Source: Aedes albopictus
Taxonomy: Eukaryota > Arthropoda > Insecta > Diptera > Culicidae
NCBI RefSeq assembly: GCF_035046485.1
Contig: NC_085137.1
Location: 478,913,396 to 478,977,395 of the forward strand
DNA length: 64,000 nucleotides
Direction of reading: 5' to 3'
How positions within the stretch are numbered: position 1 is the first letter of the stretch; every line of letters starts with the position of its first letter. The position numbers and the translations under genes are program-made. The notes below the pieces were generated by a model. That model saw only the letters and a list, made by a program, of their open reading frames with translations, was not told where the DNA came from and searched no databases. This document shows, in pieces, positions 43,839-55,440 of this stretch.

Positions 43839-44795
43839 CAGGGTGTTAGGTTCCTGAGTGCAAACTTTTTAAAGGGTGATAGAGGACCATAAATGGTGAA
43901 AAAATTGTTCTACGCATATGGTCAAATCTCAACCGTTACGTAGTTATTGAACTCCCCATGTTTTTGACTCCTATTGCCTTAACTGGCTATAATTTTAAAA
44001 TGGTCAAACTTATCGCACTTTTTTAACCCTTATTCGAAAGATTATTGAATTTTCTATCAAATGGCATCTTTGAACCGATCGGTTTAGTTAAATAACTAAG
44101 TTTTCTAGAGCAAATAGCCAAAAAGTTGTGTGTTTTAATTCGTTTTTGTCAATTATCTTTGAAAAATGCGTAATAATTTAAAATTCTTTACTTGGCAAAG
44201 TTGTGGCCCCTGTTTCATTCGACAATTCGTTCTTTGACATCAAACTTCTATCTCTTATCGTTTTCTTGAAATTTCAATTTAAACGTCGCATTTCAGATCA
44301 GAAATTTGCAATCGTCATGGAAAGCACTTTTTTGCGCACTGTGCCGCACATTCAAATCAAAATTGCAGGAAAACGATAAGAGTTAGAAGTTTTGCGTCAA
44401 AGAACAAATTGTAGAGAGGAACAGGGGTCACAACTTTGCCAAAGAAAGAATTTTAATTTATTACACATGTTTTAAAGATAATGGACATAAACAAGTAAAA
44501 ACGCACTATTTTTAGCTATTTTGCTCTAGAAAACTTAGTTATTCAGCTAAACCAATCGGTTCAAAAATGCCATTTGATAGAAAATTCAATAATCTTTCGA
44601 ATAAGCTTTAAAAAACTGCGATAAGTTTGACCATTTTAAAATTATAGCCAGTTAAGGCAATAAGAGTCAAAAACATGGGAGTTCAATAACTACGTAACGG
44701 TTGAGATTTGACCATATGCGTAGAACATTTTTTTTCACCATTTATGGTCCTCTATCACCCTTTAAAAAGTTTGCACTCATGAACCTAACACCCTG
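43839..44795. mobile_element. Foldback element 1, 957 bp, CAGGGTGTTAGGTTC ends
   Basis: The two halves are reverse complements over about 470 bp each, with TA outside both termini (43837-43838, 44796-44797). Arms match at sites such as TTTGCACTC, GGTCCTCTATCACCC, AACTACGTAACGGTTGAGAT and CAAATGGCATCTTTGAACC with modest divergence. There is essentially no single-copy interior. It is non-coding. Confidence 0.95.
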
Positions 44796-44797
44796 TA

Positions 44798-45656
44798 TAT
44801 AAAAATGCAGTGGCATACGTGGGACCGCGCATAACTTGCGAACGGATGGTCCGATTTGGGTCGTCTAAGTTTTGTTCTGTTAGTTTTCACCCAAGGAAGG
44901 TTTATGGGGCAAAAAACATGGGAAAATTGAGAGTTTTCGAAAAACGGGCTTTTATACATTTTGAACGGGGACTTGGGCTTGGCTAGGGACTTGAAACGTC
45001 AAAAAACGCAGTAGGCAAGACAAAGTTTGCCGGGTACCGCTAGTAATATGTTTATTTGTTGACAATGATTGCGTAAAATCGCATTTAATTTCAAATAAAA
45101 TTTCAATTACGATTTCGTTTCATATAGTCGTTTCCGATCGTAAAAGGTGCTAGATGCTATCGGTAGGATCGCTCAGAATCGGATAGAATCGTAAAAAAAA
45201 ACATACGTTCTGAGTGTCGAGCTTCAAGTTCGGTAGCATCGTATATGTGATTTCTTTGCATCGTGAAAATTGTCGCTTTTCATCGTATATAATTCTGCTA
45301 AATCGATCTGCCTTTCTAGAGGTATGATCAAAATCGGTGCAATCGTTTACGTCATACTTGCGTCGTATACGAAGTGAACGAAATCGTGAAAATCATTTAT
45401 TCATTTTTACAGTCGCATATGATTGTTACTTTACTTTTAATAGTCGAATCTTTATTTTGGAAATCGTAAATGTTTTTTTACATATTTGTATGACGTAGGA
45501 AAAGAAAAAACATATTCTCAAAAATTTGTTTTTTTTTGTTGTTGACCAAATTATATATATTGCCAAATATGATAGCAATAATTTCAACCAAATATGTAGG
45601 TATTCATACTATTTATATACTGCAGATGATTTATAATAAGTGATGTATGTATATTA
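44798..45656. other. ATCGTA-rich segment with a Helitron-like end
   Basis: At 45020-45044 CAAAGTTTGCCGGGTACCGC and CTAGT resemble the Helitron-like end at 14920. From 45105 to 45480 the words ATCGTA, ATCGTG or TCGTATA occur more than ten times without a fixed period. Similar words resume at 46690-46795 beyond the next foldback, so the foldback probably landed inside one such element. Confidence 0.4.
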
Positions 45657-46405
45657 GGGTGGCCCACACCTATATGAAAAACAAAAATTTCGAAAAATAC
45701 CAAGTCTTACCTCCTCAATCAGTTGTTTTGGACTCCCAGAAGCTACGTTCAAAATTTTAGAAAAATCGGTTGAGCCTAAGGGGGCGCTCAAAACGCTTGA
45801 AGTCTGTATGGGAAAACTTGGCCAAATGTATGCAGAAATTTTAAGTTTTCGAATTTTGTCGCTAGGTGGCGCTGTAAGCATTCAATAATCAAACCCTTTG
45901 GTATTATTGTAGATGACTATATGCCAGAGAACTTTGTCGAAGACCGCGCAGTGATCCGACGGCTGTGAAAAAAATTATACCCTAGGCAAAGTGAGGTAAA
46001 GTATTGAGATTTCATTATTGATATTATTCCTTTACATGTATTAGAAAAATAACAATAAAGTTTATCCTCACTTTTCCTAGGGTATAACTTTTTTCGCAGA
46101 CGTTGGATCACTTTGCAGTCTTCGACAAAGTTGTTTGGCATATAGTCACCTACAATAATACCAAAGGGTTTGATTATTGAACGCTTACAGCGTCACCTAG
46201 CGGCAACATTCGAAAACTTCAGATTTCTGCATACATTTGGCCAAGTTTTCCCATACAAACTTCAAGCGTTTTGAGCGCCCCCTTAGGCTCAACCGATTTT
46301 GCTCAAATTTTGAACGTAGCTTCTGGGAGTCCAAAACAACTGATTGAGGAGGTAAGACTTGGCATTTTTCGAAATTTTTATTTTTCATATAAGTGTGGGC
46401 CACCT
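45657..46405. mobile_element. Foldback element 2, 749 bp, GGGTGGCCCACAC ends
   Basis: Arms of about 340 bp are reverse complements: GGTGGCCCACAC against GTGTGGGCCACC, GGACTCCCAGAAGCTACG against CGTAGCTTCTGGGAGTCC, and TTATACCCTAGG against CCTAGGGTATAA. TA lies on both outer sides (45655-45656, 46406-46407). The interior loop is about 80 bp. It is non-coding. Confidence 0.95.
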
Positions 46406-46559
46406 TAATGTATATATTCCAACAACGATGTGAATTCCAAGCCTCTTGCATGGCACCACTTTTGGTGCCACACAATGCACAACAACAACGCTACCACCAC
46501 AAGTCTGGCATTGTATCATGCTAATTTGTATTCGTTTCATCCCGTTCACTTTGAACTCT

Positions 46560-46650
46560 CTACCTCCAACTTGGCAATATAGCCAATAGAGATAACACGT
46601 AGTTCTCAATCAAAGGACCTAAGTTCGATTCCCACTGAACACCATTTTTT
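46560..46650 (+). other. tRNA-like segment, possible SINE head
   Basis: AAGTTCGATTCCCACT (46621-46636) resembles a box B, and TTGGCAATATAGCC about 50 bases upstream could be a degraded box A. A poly-T tract follows at 46646. No cloverleaf with seven-base acceptor pairing is evident, so it is more likely SINE debris than a tRNA gene. Confidence 0.3.
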
Positions 46651-46799
46651 TTTATTTGAAAATCTTGAGCCGTATATTGGTACACTCAATCGTAATAATA
46701 TCATGCATAATCATATATTTAGACGGATAAAATCAGCGAAATCGTAGAAATTTTTCGAGAAATTGTAAATCATGTTGGATGGAATCGCAGTAATCGTAC

Positions 46800-47037
46800 A
46801 CACCAAATTTTTCGAAACGCTTCCAGCACAAAAAAAAATCAGCAAAATAAATTGCTGAATTTCAGCAAAATTTTTGCTGAACTTCAGCACAACGTTGCTG
46901 ATCAACTGTCAAAATTGCTGGATGGTTCAGCAAGTTGAAAAATAATTGCTGATATTCAGTAAATTCATATTACTGAATAAAATCAGCACAAAAAAAAATC
47001 GACAAAATTTGCTGAACACCAGCAAACAAAATTTGCA
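46800..47037. repeat. Element with alternating TTGCTGAA and TTCAGCAA words
   Basis: The complementary words TTGCTGAA and TTCAGCAA, and shortened forms, occur about a dozen times in both orientations within 200 bp. The right end TTTGCAGTG is followed by TA. The left end CACCAAATTTTT near 46800 could be its degraded partner. Dense inverted subterminal words suggest a MITE. Confidence 0.5.
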
Positions 47038-47229
47038 GTGTATATATGTTTCGATATGGCCTCCTCTTTAGTATGTATATGCCTGTTTCGTGCATTGAAT
47101 ACGATTTCTTTGGTGCTATATATGTGTGACTATTTCAGTTGCAATTTCAATATAGACACCAAATTGCTGGCTGGTAAAGTATTCCTTGTAAGAACCCTTC
47201 AAGTGTTACTTCAGCTGCCTCTCTTACAT

Positions 47230-48490
47230 TCATTCTGCCTACAGGGATGTTTAAAATTATTCAGAAATTCTTCTAAAGATTCTGTCATGAACTCATCGAA
47301 TTTTATTTCAAATTTATCCTGATTTTGAAATTCTCTTCTTCTTAATATTTCAAGAATTTTTCAAAGTATTTATGCGAATTTAGCAATTTGGTACATTTTC
47401 TTTAATAGTTTCATAAAAGAAACTTCCATAAAAAAATCTTCAGGATTTCATCAGGGAATTGCTCTATGCTTGCTTCTAGACAATCCTTGGAAGATTTAGC
47501 ATATATTTTTATTGTGGGGAAAGAGTTCCTCGAAAGATTTCCTGAAAAATCGTCATTAAGAACGCCGCATACTTCTTGCAAATTCTCAATTAGGAAATCC
47601 TCGTCAATAACAAATCTTCCCTCGAGAATTCATCTGTGGATTCTTTCAAACATACATCGAAGATTCCTTCAGGAATTTTTAAACAAGTATTACCAAATTT
47701 TTATTTCTAAATTTTCTTACAAACGGTTTCTGGTAAACTTCCAGTTCGTTGAATTATTTCAAAGCTTCATTCATTCTGTATTTTTATTTTGTTGAGAAAC
47801 TCCTAGTCAGAAATTACTCTGTGCATTCATCCTAGGAATTCATACTCGATTTTTTTTCAGGAACTTCTTCAAGGTGTTTACAAGAATTTTTTCAAGGATT
47901 TCTCAACAAATTGTTCCATGGATTTCTCTTTTGAGAATATCTACGCATTTCATTTTTGTTTTTTTTGGTTTCTTTGGGAATTATTAAAAAGGGTCATCCG
48001 GGAAATCGTCCACTACCCCGGGAAACTTCTCAGTGATTCCCCCAGGAATACCTCCGAGAGTTCTTCTAGGGACTTCCTCCTTTTTCCACCAAGTGTATAG
48101 CCAGAAATCTTCAAATAATTGTTAACGGCTTCGTCAAGGAATGCGTTTCAGTTTTTTTGCGAATTTTTCAGGAATGTTTTTTTTAGAATTCCACCTGTAT
48201 TTCTAACAAGGACTTTTGTGAGAATTCTTACGAAGACTTCTCCAGATTTGTGTAAAATTCCAAAAGGCGTTGTTCAAAAGTTTACTCTGAGTTTTTTTTC
48301 AAACAATGCCTCTCGGAATTCTTTCAAGCACTTAACCAGCAATTCATCTTCTAAAAGTTATTTCAATAATATCTCGAGGGCTTCAAGATTTCCTCTTTAA
48401 GGATGTATACTGGAAGCCCTCCAAGCTTCAGGACTACTAAAGTCCTGCAGATTTCTTCATGAACTCTTCGATGAATTTTATTTTAAATTT
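47230..48490 (-). repeat. GGAATTCC-type array, reverse orientation, decayed
   Basis: AGAAATTCTTC, GGATTTCATCAGGGAATT and AGGAATTCTTCAAG words recur with pyrimidine bias on the plus strand, the mirror of the arrays at 12-28 kb. Phase is poorly kept, so the array is old. Confidence 0.65.
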
Positions 48491-49330
48491 ATCCTGATTT
48501 TCAGAAAACTTTTAAGAATTTTTTAAAAGATTTTACCCAGTTTCATCAAATTGCAGATTCAGTGAATTTCATCATAAATTTTACTCAGGTTCCCCTTATG
48601 GAATCGCGGAATTCTGTAAGCTCGCATCTAGACAATCCCATGAAGGATTTTGCATTTTTTTATTGTGAGGGAAAAGTTTCTTGAAGGATTCCCTAAAAAA
48701 ATATCATACCAGATGCCACGTACTCTCAGCAACTTATCACATTAGGAAATCCTCGTGAAATTCTCAAAACCTCCCGAAAATTGCATTTAGGGCGAGGAGA
48801 TTCCTTCAGGAATGCTCAAAGAAATATTTCAGATGTTTTTTTCTAAAATAAAAATAAAAACTCGAGAATAAAAAGGTTAGAAGCATCTAACTATCTTAGG
48901 CTACTTGGCAAATGTTGAGGCTGAAAGGCATTTATCTATAGAAAAATAATCAAGAAATTCGATGGGTAAGGGTTTGGAAAATTTAAATTATTTACATCAA
49001 ACATAAGCCCAAGCCGAATATAACTCTCAGTTTATTTTTTTTTTAAGTTTTTCAAATATTCCTAAACGTCTTCGAATACATCATTGCAATCAATTAAACC
49101 GTTTTCGATTTATATTTTGTGCAGAAGAAAATAAAGTATTTTTTTCAAATGCTAGGTGAGGCAAAATGGTTATTTGTTGATGCAAAAGTAAATGGTTCTT
49201 GAAATCCAGCGCAAGTACAAAATCCCATTCAAATTAAAAAATATCGAGACGAAATTGATTGTTTTCGTGTTTTGGGCATGAAATGCTCTTTCTTTTTTCT
49301 ATCTGCAACTTTTTCAAGGGCCATTTCAGG
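48491..49330. other. Mixed decayed array and unassigned sequence
   Basis: TTTCCTT/GGAATTC words persist to about 48830. The rest (48840-49320) shows nothing recognisable. Confidence 0.4.
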
Positions 49331-50560
49331 ATTTTCTCCAAGGGTAATTGCTGAAAGTCCTCAAATAATTCTTTAACGATTTCGTCGAGAAATGATTCTT
49401 AGGATTCAGGATTTTCTCCTAAGAACTTTTGCTGGAAGCGCTTCAGAAATGCCGCTCAACATTCCTTGCGAAATTGTTTACCTTCAGGATTTCTTTTGAG
49501 AACCTTGCAGGGTTTTTTCCTTAGGATTACCCAGGAATTCGTCAAGCTAATTAAATAATAGAGAAATCGCTGGAAAAACCCAAGGAAGACTGAAATAATT
49601 TTCATAAAATACAAGAAGCAATTCCCAAGTAACGGTTTTTTTTAAATATTTGAGAAACTTTTAAAAATAAAATCGTGGAGGAACTTTTCGAAAAAAAAAC
49701 TCAAAAAGAATACTCAGTTGAGCTCTTGGTAGAACTTTCAAAGGAGCTTTTGGTAGCGTTGCCGAGGAAACACCCGGAAAATACATCTCTTGCAAGATAT
49801 TCACAATCAGCATTCAGAAGAATTTCCAGTACTCTTTTAAGGAACTGTTGGAAAAATTCGTGGAAGCTTTTTGAAGAAATTTCAAGTGGAACTATTTAAG
49901 GAACTATCGGAAGATTTTCCGGAAGAATTCCGGAAGGGTCTTTTGAAAGAGTTCTCGGAGTAATTTCCCAAACAATTCCAGAAATTATTTTCGGTGGAAT
50001 GTCTAGAGTTCTTGGAGGCATTTCAGAAATTATTTCCACATGCTACTTTAAATAAATGTTTGGATGATTTTATGGAAAAAAATCCTAATAAATCCAGGAA
50101 GAATTCCCGGATGAACAGCTGAATAAATATTGAATGAATTCCCAGGAAAATGTCAGGAAGAGAAACTTTTAAAATAATTTTCGGTGGAGCATATGGAAGA
50201 CTTTTTGTAAAACAATTCCGGAGAATCTTCCAAAACATTGTATAGAATTTCCGAATAAAAACTCAAGAATTCCTGAGGAATTTCACCTAAAGGATTTTTC
50301 GAAGGAACTGCTGGTTTTCGGAAAATATTCTAAAAGAATGTCTGGAAGGTTTCTAAGAACTGCTTCTTCAAGAAAATATCGAGGAAATTCTGGATGGCTT
50401 TGGCAAGAACTTTTAGAATTACCGGATTTCAAAAAAAAAATTTCGTCATCTCATCATCCGAAATAACTATGCTAGAAATTTGCAACAGATTTTCCGTAGG
50501 AATTTCAAGAATAACTTTTAGAATTTCTGGAGTTCTTGAATAATTCCTGGAAGAAAAAAA
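49331..50560. repeat. GGAATTTC-type arrays, switching orientation
   Basis: Pyrimidine-oriented words dominate up to about 49540, then purine-oriented units (GGAACTTTTGGAAG, GAAGAATTTCC, GGAAGAATTCC) dominate from 49660. The switch occurs around 49560-49660 without a clear boundary element. Confidence 0.6.
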
Positions 50561-50749
50561 CGTTCGAAAAAATGGAGAAAAACCCCTTATTAATCCACCT
50601 AGCGATGATTGCACATTTCTCGTGATAAAACCCATTTCAACAAAACTCAAGTGAAATGCTGATGAATATTGCACTTTCATACGTTTAACAAAAAAAAACA
50701 TTTCATGGCACCAGAAATCATATCGTTTGAGCTGGCATTTTGGATTTAA

Positions 50750-51250
50750 GTCCGCCTTCAGGAAATTCTGGTCGCTATTTTCGGACTCCAGACCTCTCCC
50801 CCATTCCAGTTATATGTAGTTATATTGTATGGTTTTAAAGCTTAAAGCTTCCTTAAACAGTCACCATTCTGAATTTTAGAACACCATCATGGTTATTCTG
50901 GTTGCCATTTCTGCACTCTGGAAATCTCATTCATACCAAATATACTCATATTACATGGTTTTAGGGCCTAAAACTCCATTAAATAGTCGCCATATTGAAT
51001 TTTGTGTCGCCATATTGGATTTTAGACTGCCATCTTTGATATTCTGACGACCATTTTTGGACTCCAGACGACTTCCTCCTAGTAAATATACCCCATATTG
51101 CATGGTTTTAGAGCCTAAACAGCATTAAACGGCCACCATTTTGAATTTGGTACCGTCATCTTGAATATTAGGCAGCCATTTTGAATTTTGGGCTGACATC
51201 GTTGAATTTCTGGTCTCCAGTGTGATTTCTGCACTTAACTACTGCTAAAT
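50750..51250. repeat. Tandem repeat of about 130-146 bp (three to four units)
   Basis: The series ATTCTGGTCGCTATTTTCGG, then ACTCCAGACCTC, then GTATGGTTTTAAAG and CGCCATATTGAATTTTG recurs. The GGACTCCAGAC or GCACTCTGG word is at 50783, 50913 and 51059. Units also contain nested GCCATxTTGAATTTT sub-repeats. It is non-coding. Confidence 0.75.
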
Positions 51251-51560
51251 ATTACAAATATCGCCGCAGTTTGATATGTCGCATGATGGGACTCGGTTCA
51301 GGTCAGTATATACGGCCAGCTCTTGTGGTGCTAGTCCGGACTACTCAAATGGCCATAACTCCAGAATGCCTTGACCGATGCGGAACATTTTTAATAGTAA
51401 ACAATGCAATGAAATTCCGGTTCGATTCGAGCTGTATTATTAGACATCACCTCAATTCGTCGAACTGAGTTTATTGGTATATGTGGCTTGACTCTCTGAG
51501 CCTTTCATCAAAAATTCGGTTTTTGAGTGATGGCGTACACTTTGGTGAACTAGAAAGGCA
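51251..51560. other. Unclassified dispersed-repeat-like segment
   Basis: A stretch with CCATAACTCCAGAATGCCTT and ending GAACTAGAAAGGCAAAAA looks like mosquito interspersed repeat sequence, but I cannot name its family. Confidence 0.35.
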
Positions 51561-52930
51561 AAAAATCCGAAGAAATTCTAAAAGAATTATTGCAGGGATC
51601 TCTGCACGATTATCTTCAAGTCAATCGGTGAAAAATTAACTGGGTTATAGCAGCTGGTGCCCAAAATAGGCCCTTTTGCCCAAATGGTCCCAGACCCTAC
51701 ATTATTTCCGGAAAAGTATACAGAAATCCTGGAGAAACTTCCGAAAACATCCCGCCTGCAACTCTGGACAAGAGAGGAGGTGCTTTCAGAAGAGCTTTCT
51801 GAAGAAATCCAGCAAGATTTTCTAAGTGATTTTTTTGGAAGAATTTTAGAAGAAACTTTTAAAATAATTCTCGGAGGAAATTCTGGATGAATTTACCGAG
51901 CAACTAAGCAAAAAGAGATTTTTATCTAGAATTCCTGGACCTCAAGCGAAATTCACAAATGGATTATATGTAGCAAAAACACCTTAAATATATTTCGCAG
52001 GAACTTCTGGAAGAGTTGTCGGAAAATATCCAAAAAGAATTTCCGAAGAAATTTTTAAATGTACATATCTTTGGAACTGCTTCTTCAAAGATTTCTCGAG
52101 GAACTTCAGGAAGGAGTCTCAAACTATTTTTTGGAAAACATTTTGAATCTCCAAAATAATAACGTATGGAATTTCCAAAAGAATTTCCAGAAGAATTTCA
52201 GCAAGAATTTTTCGAACATCTGGGGGAAGTATTTAAATAATTCTTGGAAGAACATCTGGTTAAGTCACCGGAGAAATATATGATAAAATAATAGAGGGAC
52301 TTTTGGAAGAATTTTCCGAAGAATTTCTAGTAAAATTACTGCAAGAGAGAATATCTGAAAATAAAACTAGAGGACATCTGAAAGAATTGCCGGGAAAATT
52401 TTTCGGAGGAATCTAGTTTTTTAAATGTTCCTACCATAAGTTTTCAAAAGTACCTCGGTAATTCTTTCAGAGGTCCTCTGGTAATTTATTCAGATATTCT
52501 TGCAGTTTTCTCTCCTGTATACCTTTGGAAATACTTCGAAAAATTCGGATTAGAAGAATTCTCCGAGAAACTTTTGGACATTAAATCGTAGAAGAACATT
52601 CTAAAAAAGAATCTCTGAAGAGAATTTCCAGTACTCTTTCAAAGAACTCCTGGAAGAAGCCGTGGCGAAACTTTTGGATGAAATTTATAGTGGAAATATT
52701 TGAAGAATTCCTGAAATATGGCTGAGTTGCCGAAGAGCTATATATATATAAAATAGAGTAACTTTTGGAAGCATTTTCCGAAAAAAAAATCTTGGTGATG
52801 CTTCTGAGATGAAAAATTCTTTGGAACTTCTGGAGAAAACCCTGGTTGAGCTTCCCGAATAATTATTTGAGATACTTTTAGAAGAATATTCGAAAGGATT
52901 ACAGATGAACTCTGAAAGAATTAAGAGATG
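51561..52930 (+). repeat. GGAATTTCC-type array, forward orientation, decayed
   Basis: Purine-oriented words (GAAGAATTTTAG, GGAACTTCTGGAAGAG, AAAGAATTTCCAGAAGAATT) recur with relaxed spacing. Between 52430 and 52520 the orientation reverses briefly. No gene recognised. Confidence 0.6.
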
Positions 52931-52940
52931 AACCAGCCTA

Positions 52941-53106
52941 GGCAGCATCCATTTATTACGTAACGCTAAAATCGCGATTTTAGACCCCCCCTCCCCCCTC
53001 CGTAACGCTTTTTTGTATGAAAACCCAATTTTTTTTGTATGGACCGTAACGCTCGGTCATACTCCCCCCCTCCCCCTAGAGCGTTACGTAATTTGTGGAC
53101 GGTGCC
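52941..53106 (+). mobile_element. MITE with TTACGTAACGC TIRs, copy 2
   Basis: Second copy of the element at 29003-29172, same orientation, 166 bp. GGCAGCATCCATTTATTACG starts it and TTACGTAATTTGTGGACGGT ends it, followed by GCC. CTA is duplicated on both sides (52938-52940, 53107-53109). Confidence 0.85.
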
Positions 53107-53108
53107 CT

Positions 53109-53153
53109 AGGGCTGAAAATCTCTATAATAAAGTAATAATAATAATAATCAGC
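53109..53153 (+). mobile_element. Retroposon 3' end with (TAA)n tail
   Basis: GGGCTGAAAATCTCTATAAT, then AAAGTAATAATAATAATAAT resembles, inverted, the fragment at 24150-24206. A TAA-repeat tail is typical of I-clade LINEs and their SINEs. Only the last few dozen bases are present. Confidence 0.45.
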
Positions 53154-53369
53154 TGAAACAATTAACGGACGAATTTGTGGATGCATTGCTGAAGGATATA
53201 ATCCTATGTACAGCTTCTGACAGCATTTCCAAAACACTGTTTAGCATGGATTAATACCCGAATAAACTTCATGAAGGAACATCTGAGTGAATTTCTGCAG
53301 GAACACAAGGGAAATTTTCGGAAAAAATCTGAAAAGAAAGAGAAACTCTTGTCAGCATTCCTAGAACTA

Positions 53370-54572
53370 CAGGGGGTGGCCAAAATGTTTGGGATAGGCA
53401 ACTTTTGTTTCTCTCACAAAAAATTCAACATGCTGTATCTTTTCATAGAATGCATCCAAAATTCTCAAATTTTGACTGTTTATCAACCTATTATATTTGC
53501 ATCATTGGTACAAATTTGAGCCCGATTGGTAAATCTGTCGTGAAGCTAGAACCGATCTCGTAAAACACAATTTTTTAGGCAACTAATTTTTGAACTGTCA
53601 TATCTCGGAGACCAGTGAACCGAATTGAATGAAATTTTGAGCGATTGTCAGCAATAGATTAATGCTTGAAAATTCTTCAAAACATAGGTAATTTTCAAAC
53701 GTTGAAAAGAGTTATGATTGATTGACACTTTTTGGATTTTTCTCGAAAAAATGTATTTTTTTACATCTTTGTCATTAATTTTTATTTTTGATATTCAACG
53801 ATTTTCTACTTCTGTTCTCAAGATATCTATAAGGCTGACACAAATTTCGATTTTCTCTTATGTCACACCCCCCCCCCTCCCTCGGAAATTTGTTGTCAGA
53901 ATTCAGGACAAAAATAAATTATTTAGGAATTGAAAAATGTTTAAGTGAAATTATAGTCGTCGAGAGATTTCTTAACAAATCCGTAGAGTTTGACGATTTT
54001 GCCTAATTGTTTGGGTAATTTTTCATCAAATACCTTTATTATTTATCGTCCCCCCCCCCCCTTGACGAGTCAACGAGCAAAGTGACAAAAGAAGAAAATG
54101 AGATTTGTTCCGGACTAATAAGATATAAAAAGCCCATTTAGATTAAATGAAGAACACGTTTGGTACTTTTTGTGCAGTATTGTAAATTTGACTCATTTTC
54201 CTCTAGATGGGTTAAAATGTCAAATCATTATAACTTTTTTCAACGTTTCAAGTACCAATATTTTGAAGAATTTTCAAGCATTAATCTATTGCTGATAATC
54301 GCTCAAAATTTCATTCAATTCGGTTCACTGGTCTCCGAGATATGACAGTTCAAAAATTAGTTGTCTAAAATATAGTGTTTTACGAGAACGGTTCTAACTT
54401 CGCGAAAGATTAATCAATCGAGCTCAAATTTGTACCAATGATGCACATATAATAGGTTGACAAACAGTCAAAATTTGAGAATTTTGGATGCATTCTATAA
54501 AAAGATACAGCATGTTAAATTTTTTGTGAGAGAAAAAAAGTATCCTATCCCAAACATTTTGGCCAACCCCTG
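53370..54572. mobile_element. Foldback element 3, 1,203 bp, CAGGGGNTGGCCAAAATG ends
   Basis: Arms of about 380 bp are reverse complements: CCAAAATGTTTGGGATAGG against CCTATCCCAAACATTTTGG, CATCATTGGTACAAATTTGA against its complement near 54430, and TATCTCGGAGACCAGTGAAC against its complement near 54320. TA flanks both ends (53368-53369, 54573-54574). The 400-bp middle has two C-rich runs (53867-53882 and 54051-54062) and no gene. Confidence 0.95.
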
Positions 54573-54574
54573 TA

Positions 54575-54779
54575 CTTCTAAGAGATTTTCTCGTGGAAGT
54601 TCAGTTAGAACTTTTCTTCTGTGAAAAGTAAGAATTTGAGTAGGATTTTTAGGAAGAATTTCAGAAGAAAATAATAAAGTTTTCTGGATTTCTTCTGATT
54701 AATCTATGTTGGTTTGGATTTGTTTGAATGATTTCCCAAAGATTTAGTTTTATTTTAACAATTTTGGAAACACCCTATC
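54575..54779. other. Decayed array remnant
   Basis: A few GGAAGAATTTCAG-type words; otherwise nothing. Confidence 0.4.
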
Positions 54780-55440
54780 GTGACCCCCATGGCTGCCAGC
54801 TGAGATCAGAATCAGAAATTTCTTCCTGCCTTGGAGTCCGATCAACAGGTCGCACAAATTATGAGGAACGGAATAGCAACAAGATGCTTCCATTCACCAG
54901 CAGTATCCTCGTCACCATCGTCGTCGCCGTCGTCATTCCTTTGGTCGACGGAGTGACGTAACATCTGCTTGACGACATGCTGCTACCGGCTTTACGCATA
55001 TCGAATTCTTCCTACACATAATACGACCGGCTCGAGGAAGGAAAACACGTGTTCTACAACCGGCCCTCTCAACAACACAAGACGTTTTATAACCCCTTCG
55101 AGCGATAACCCGTCATCATAATCCCCTGATTCTTCGGTGAGTGAGTCGGACAACAGTTCGGAATCGGAAGGGGTTCATCACAAGTTAATTCTGAATGTTC
55201 GAAGAGAAAAAGCTCGAAATGCTTTACGTTTGGTAGGGGAAAGTAGTTTCATGTCAGTGCTAATTATCTCGCCACATGAGTACTTCCGAACTACTGCAGT
55301 GAAGAAGGTTCGACGCACTTCGTGTCTTAATGCGTCGCACTATGCAGTCTTTATCTACAGAAGAAAACGAGAATGTGATAAAACAGATGCTCGCCCAGCA
55401 CAAGGGGAGTCCATTCGCACAGAACGATAATCGTGGTGGA
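54780..55440. other. GC-rich, apparently non-repetitive island 4
   Basis: Unique-looking sequence with CATCGTCGTCGCCGTCGTCA, CTTTACGCATATCG and CGAGCGATAACCCGTC. A Ser-rich plus-strand frame of 97 codons at 55137-55430 (SESDNSSESEGVHHK) has no domain. As with the other islands, a host exon or regulatory role is possible but unsupported. Confidence 0.35.
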
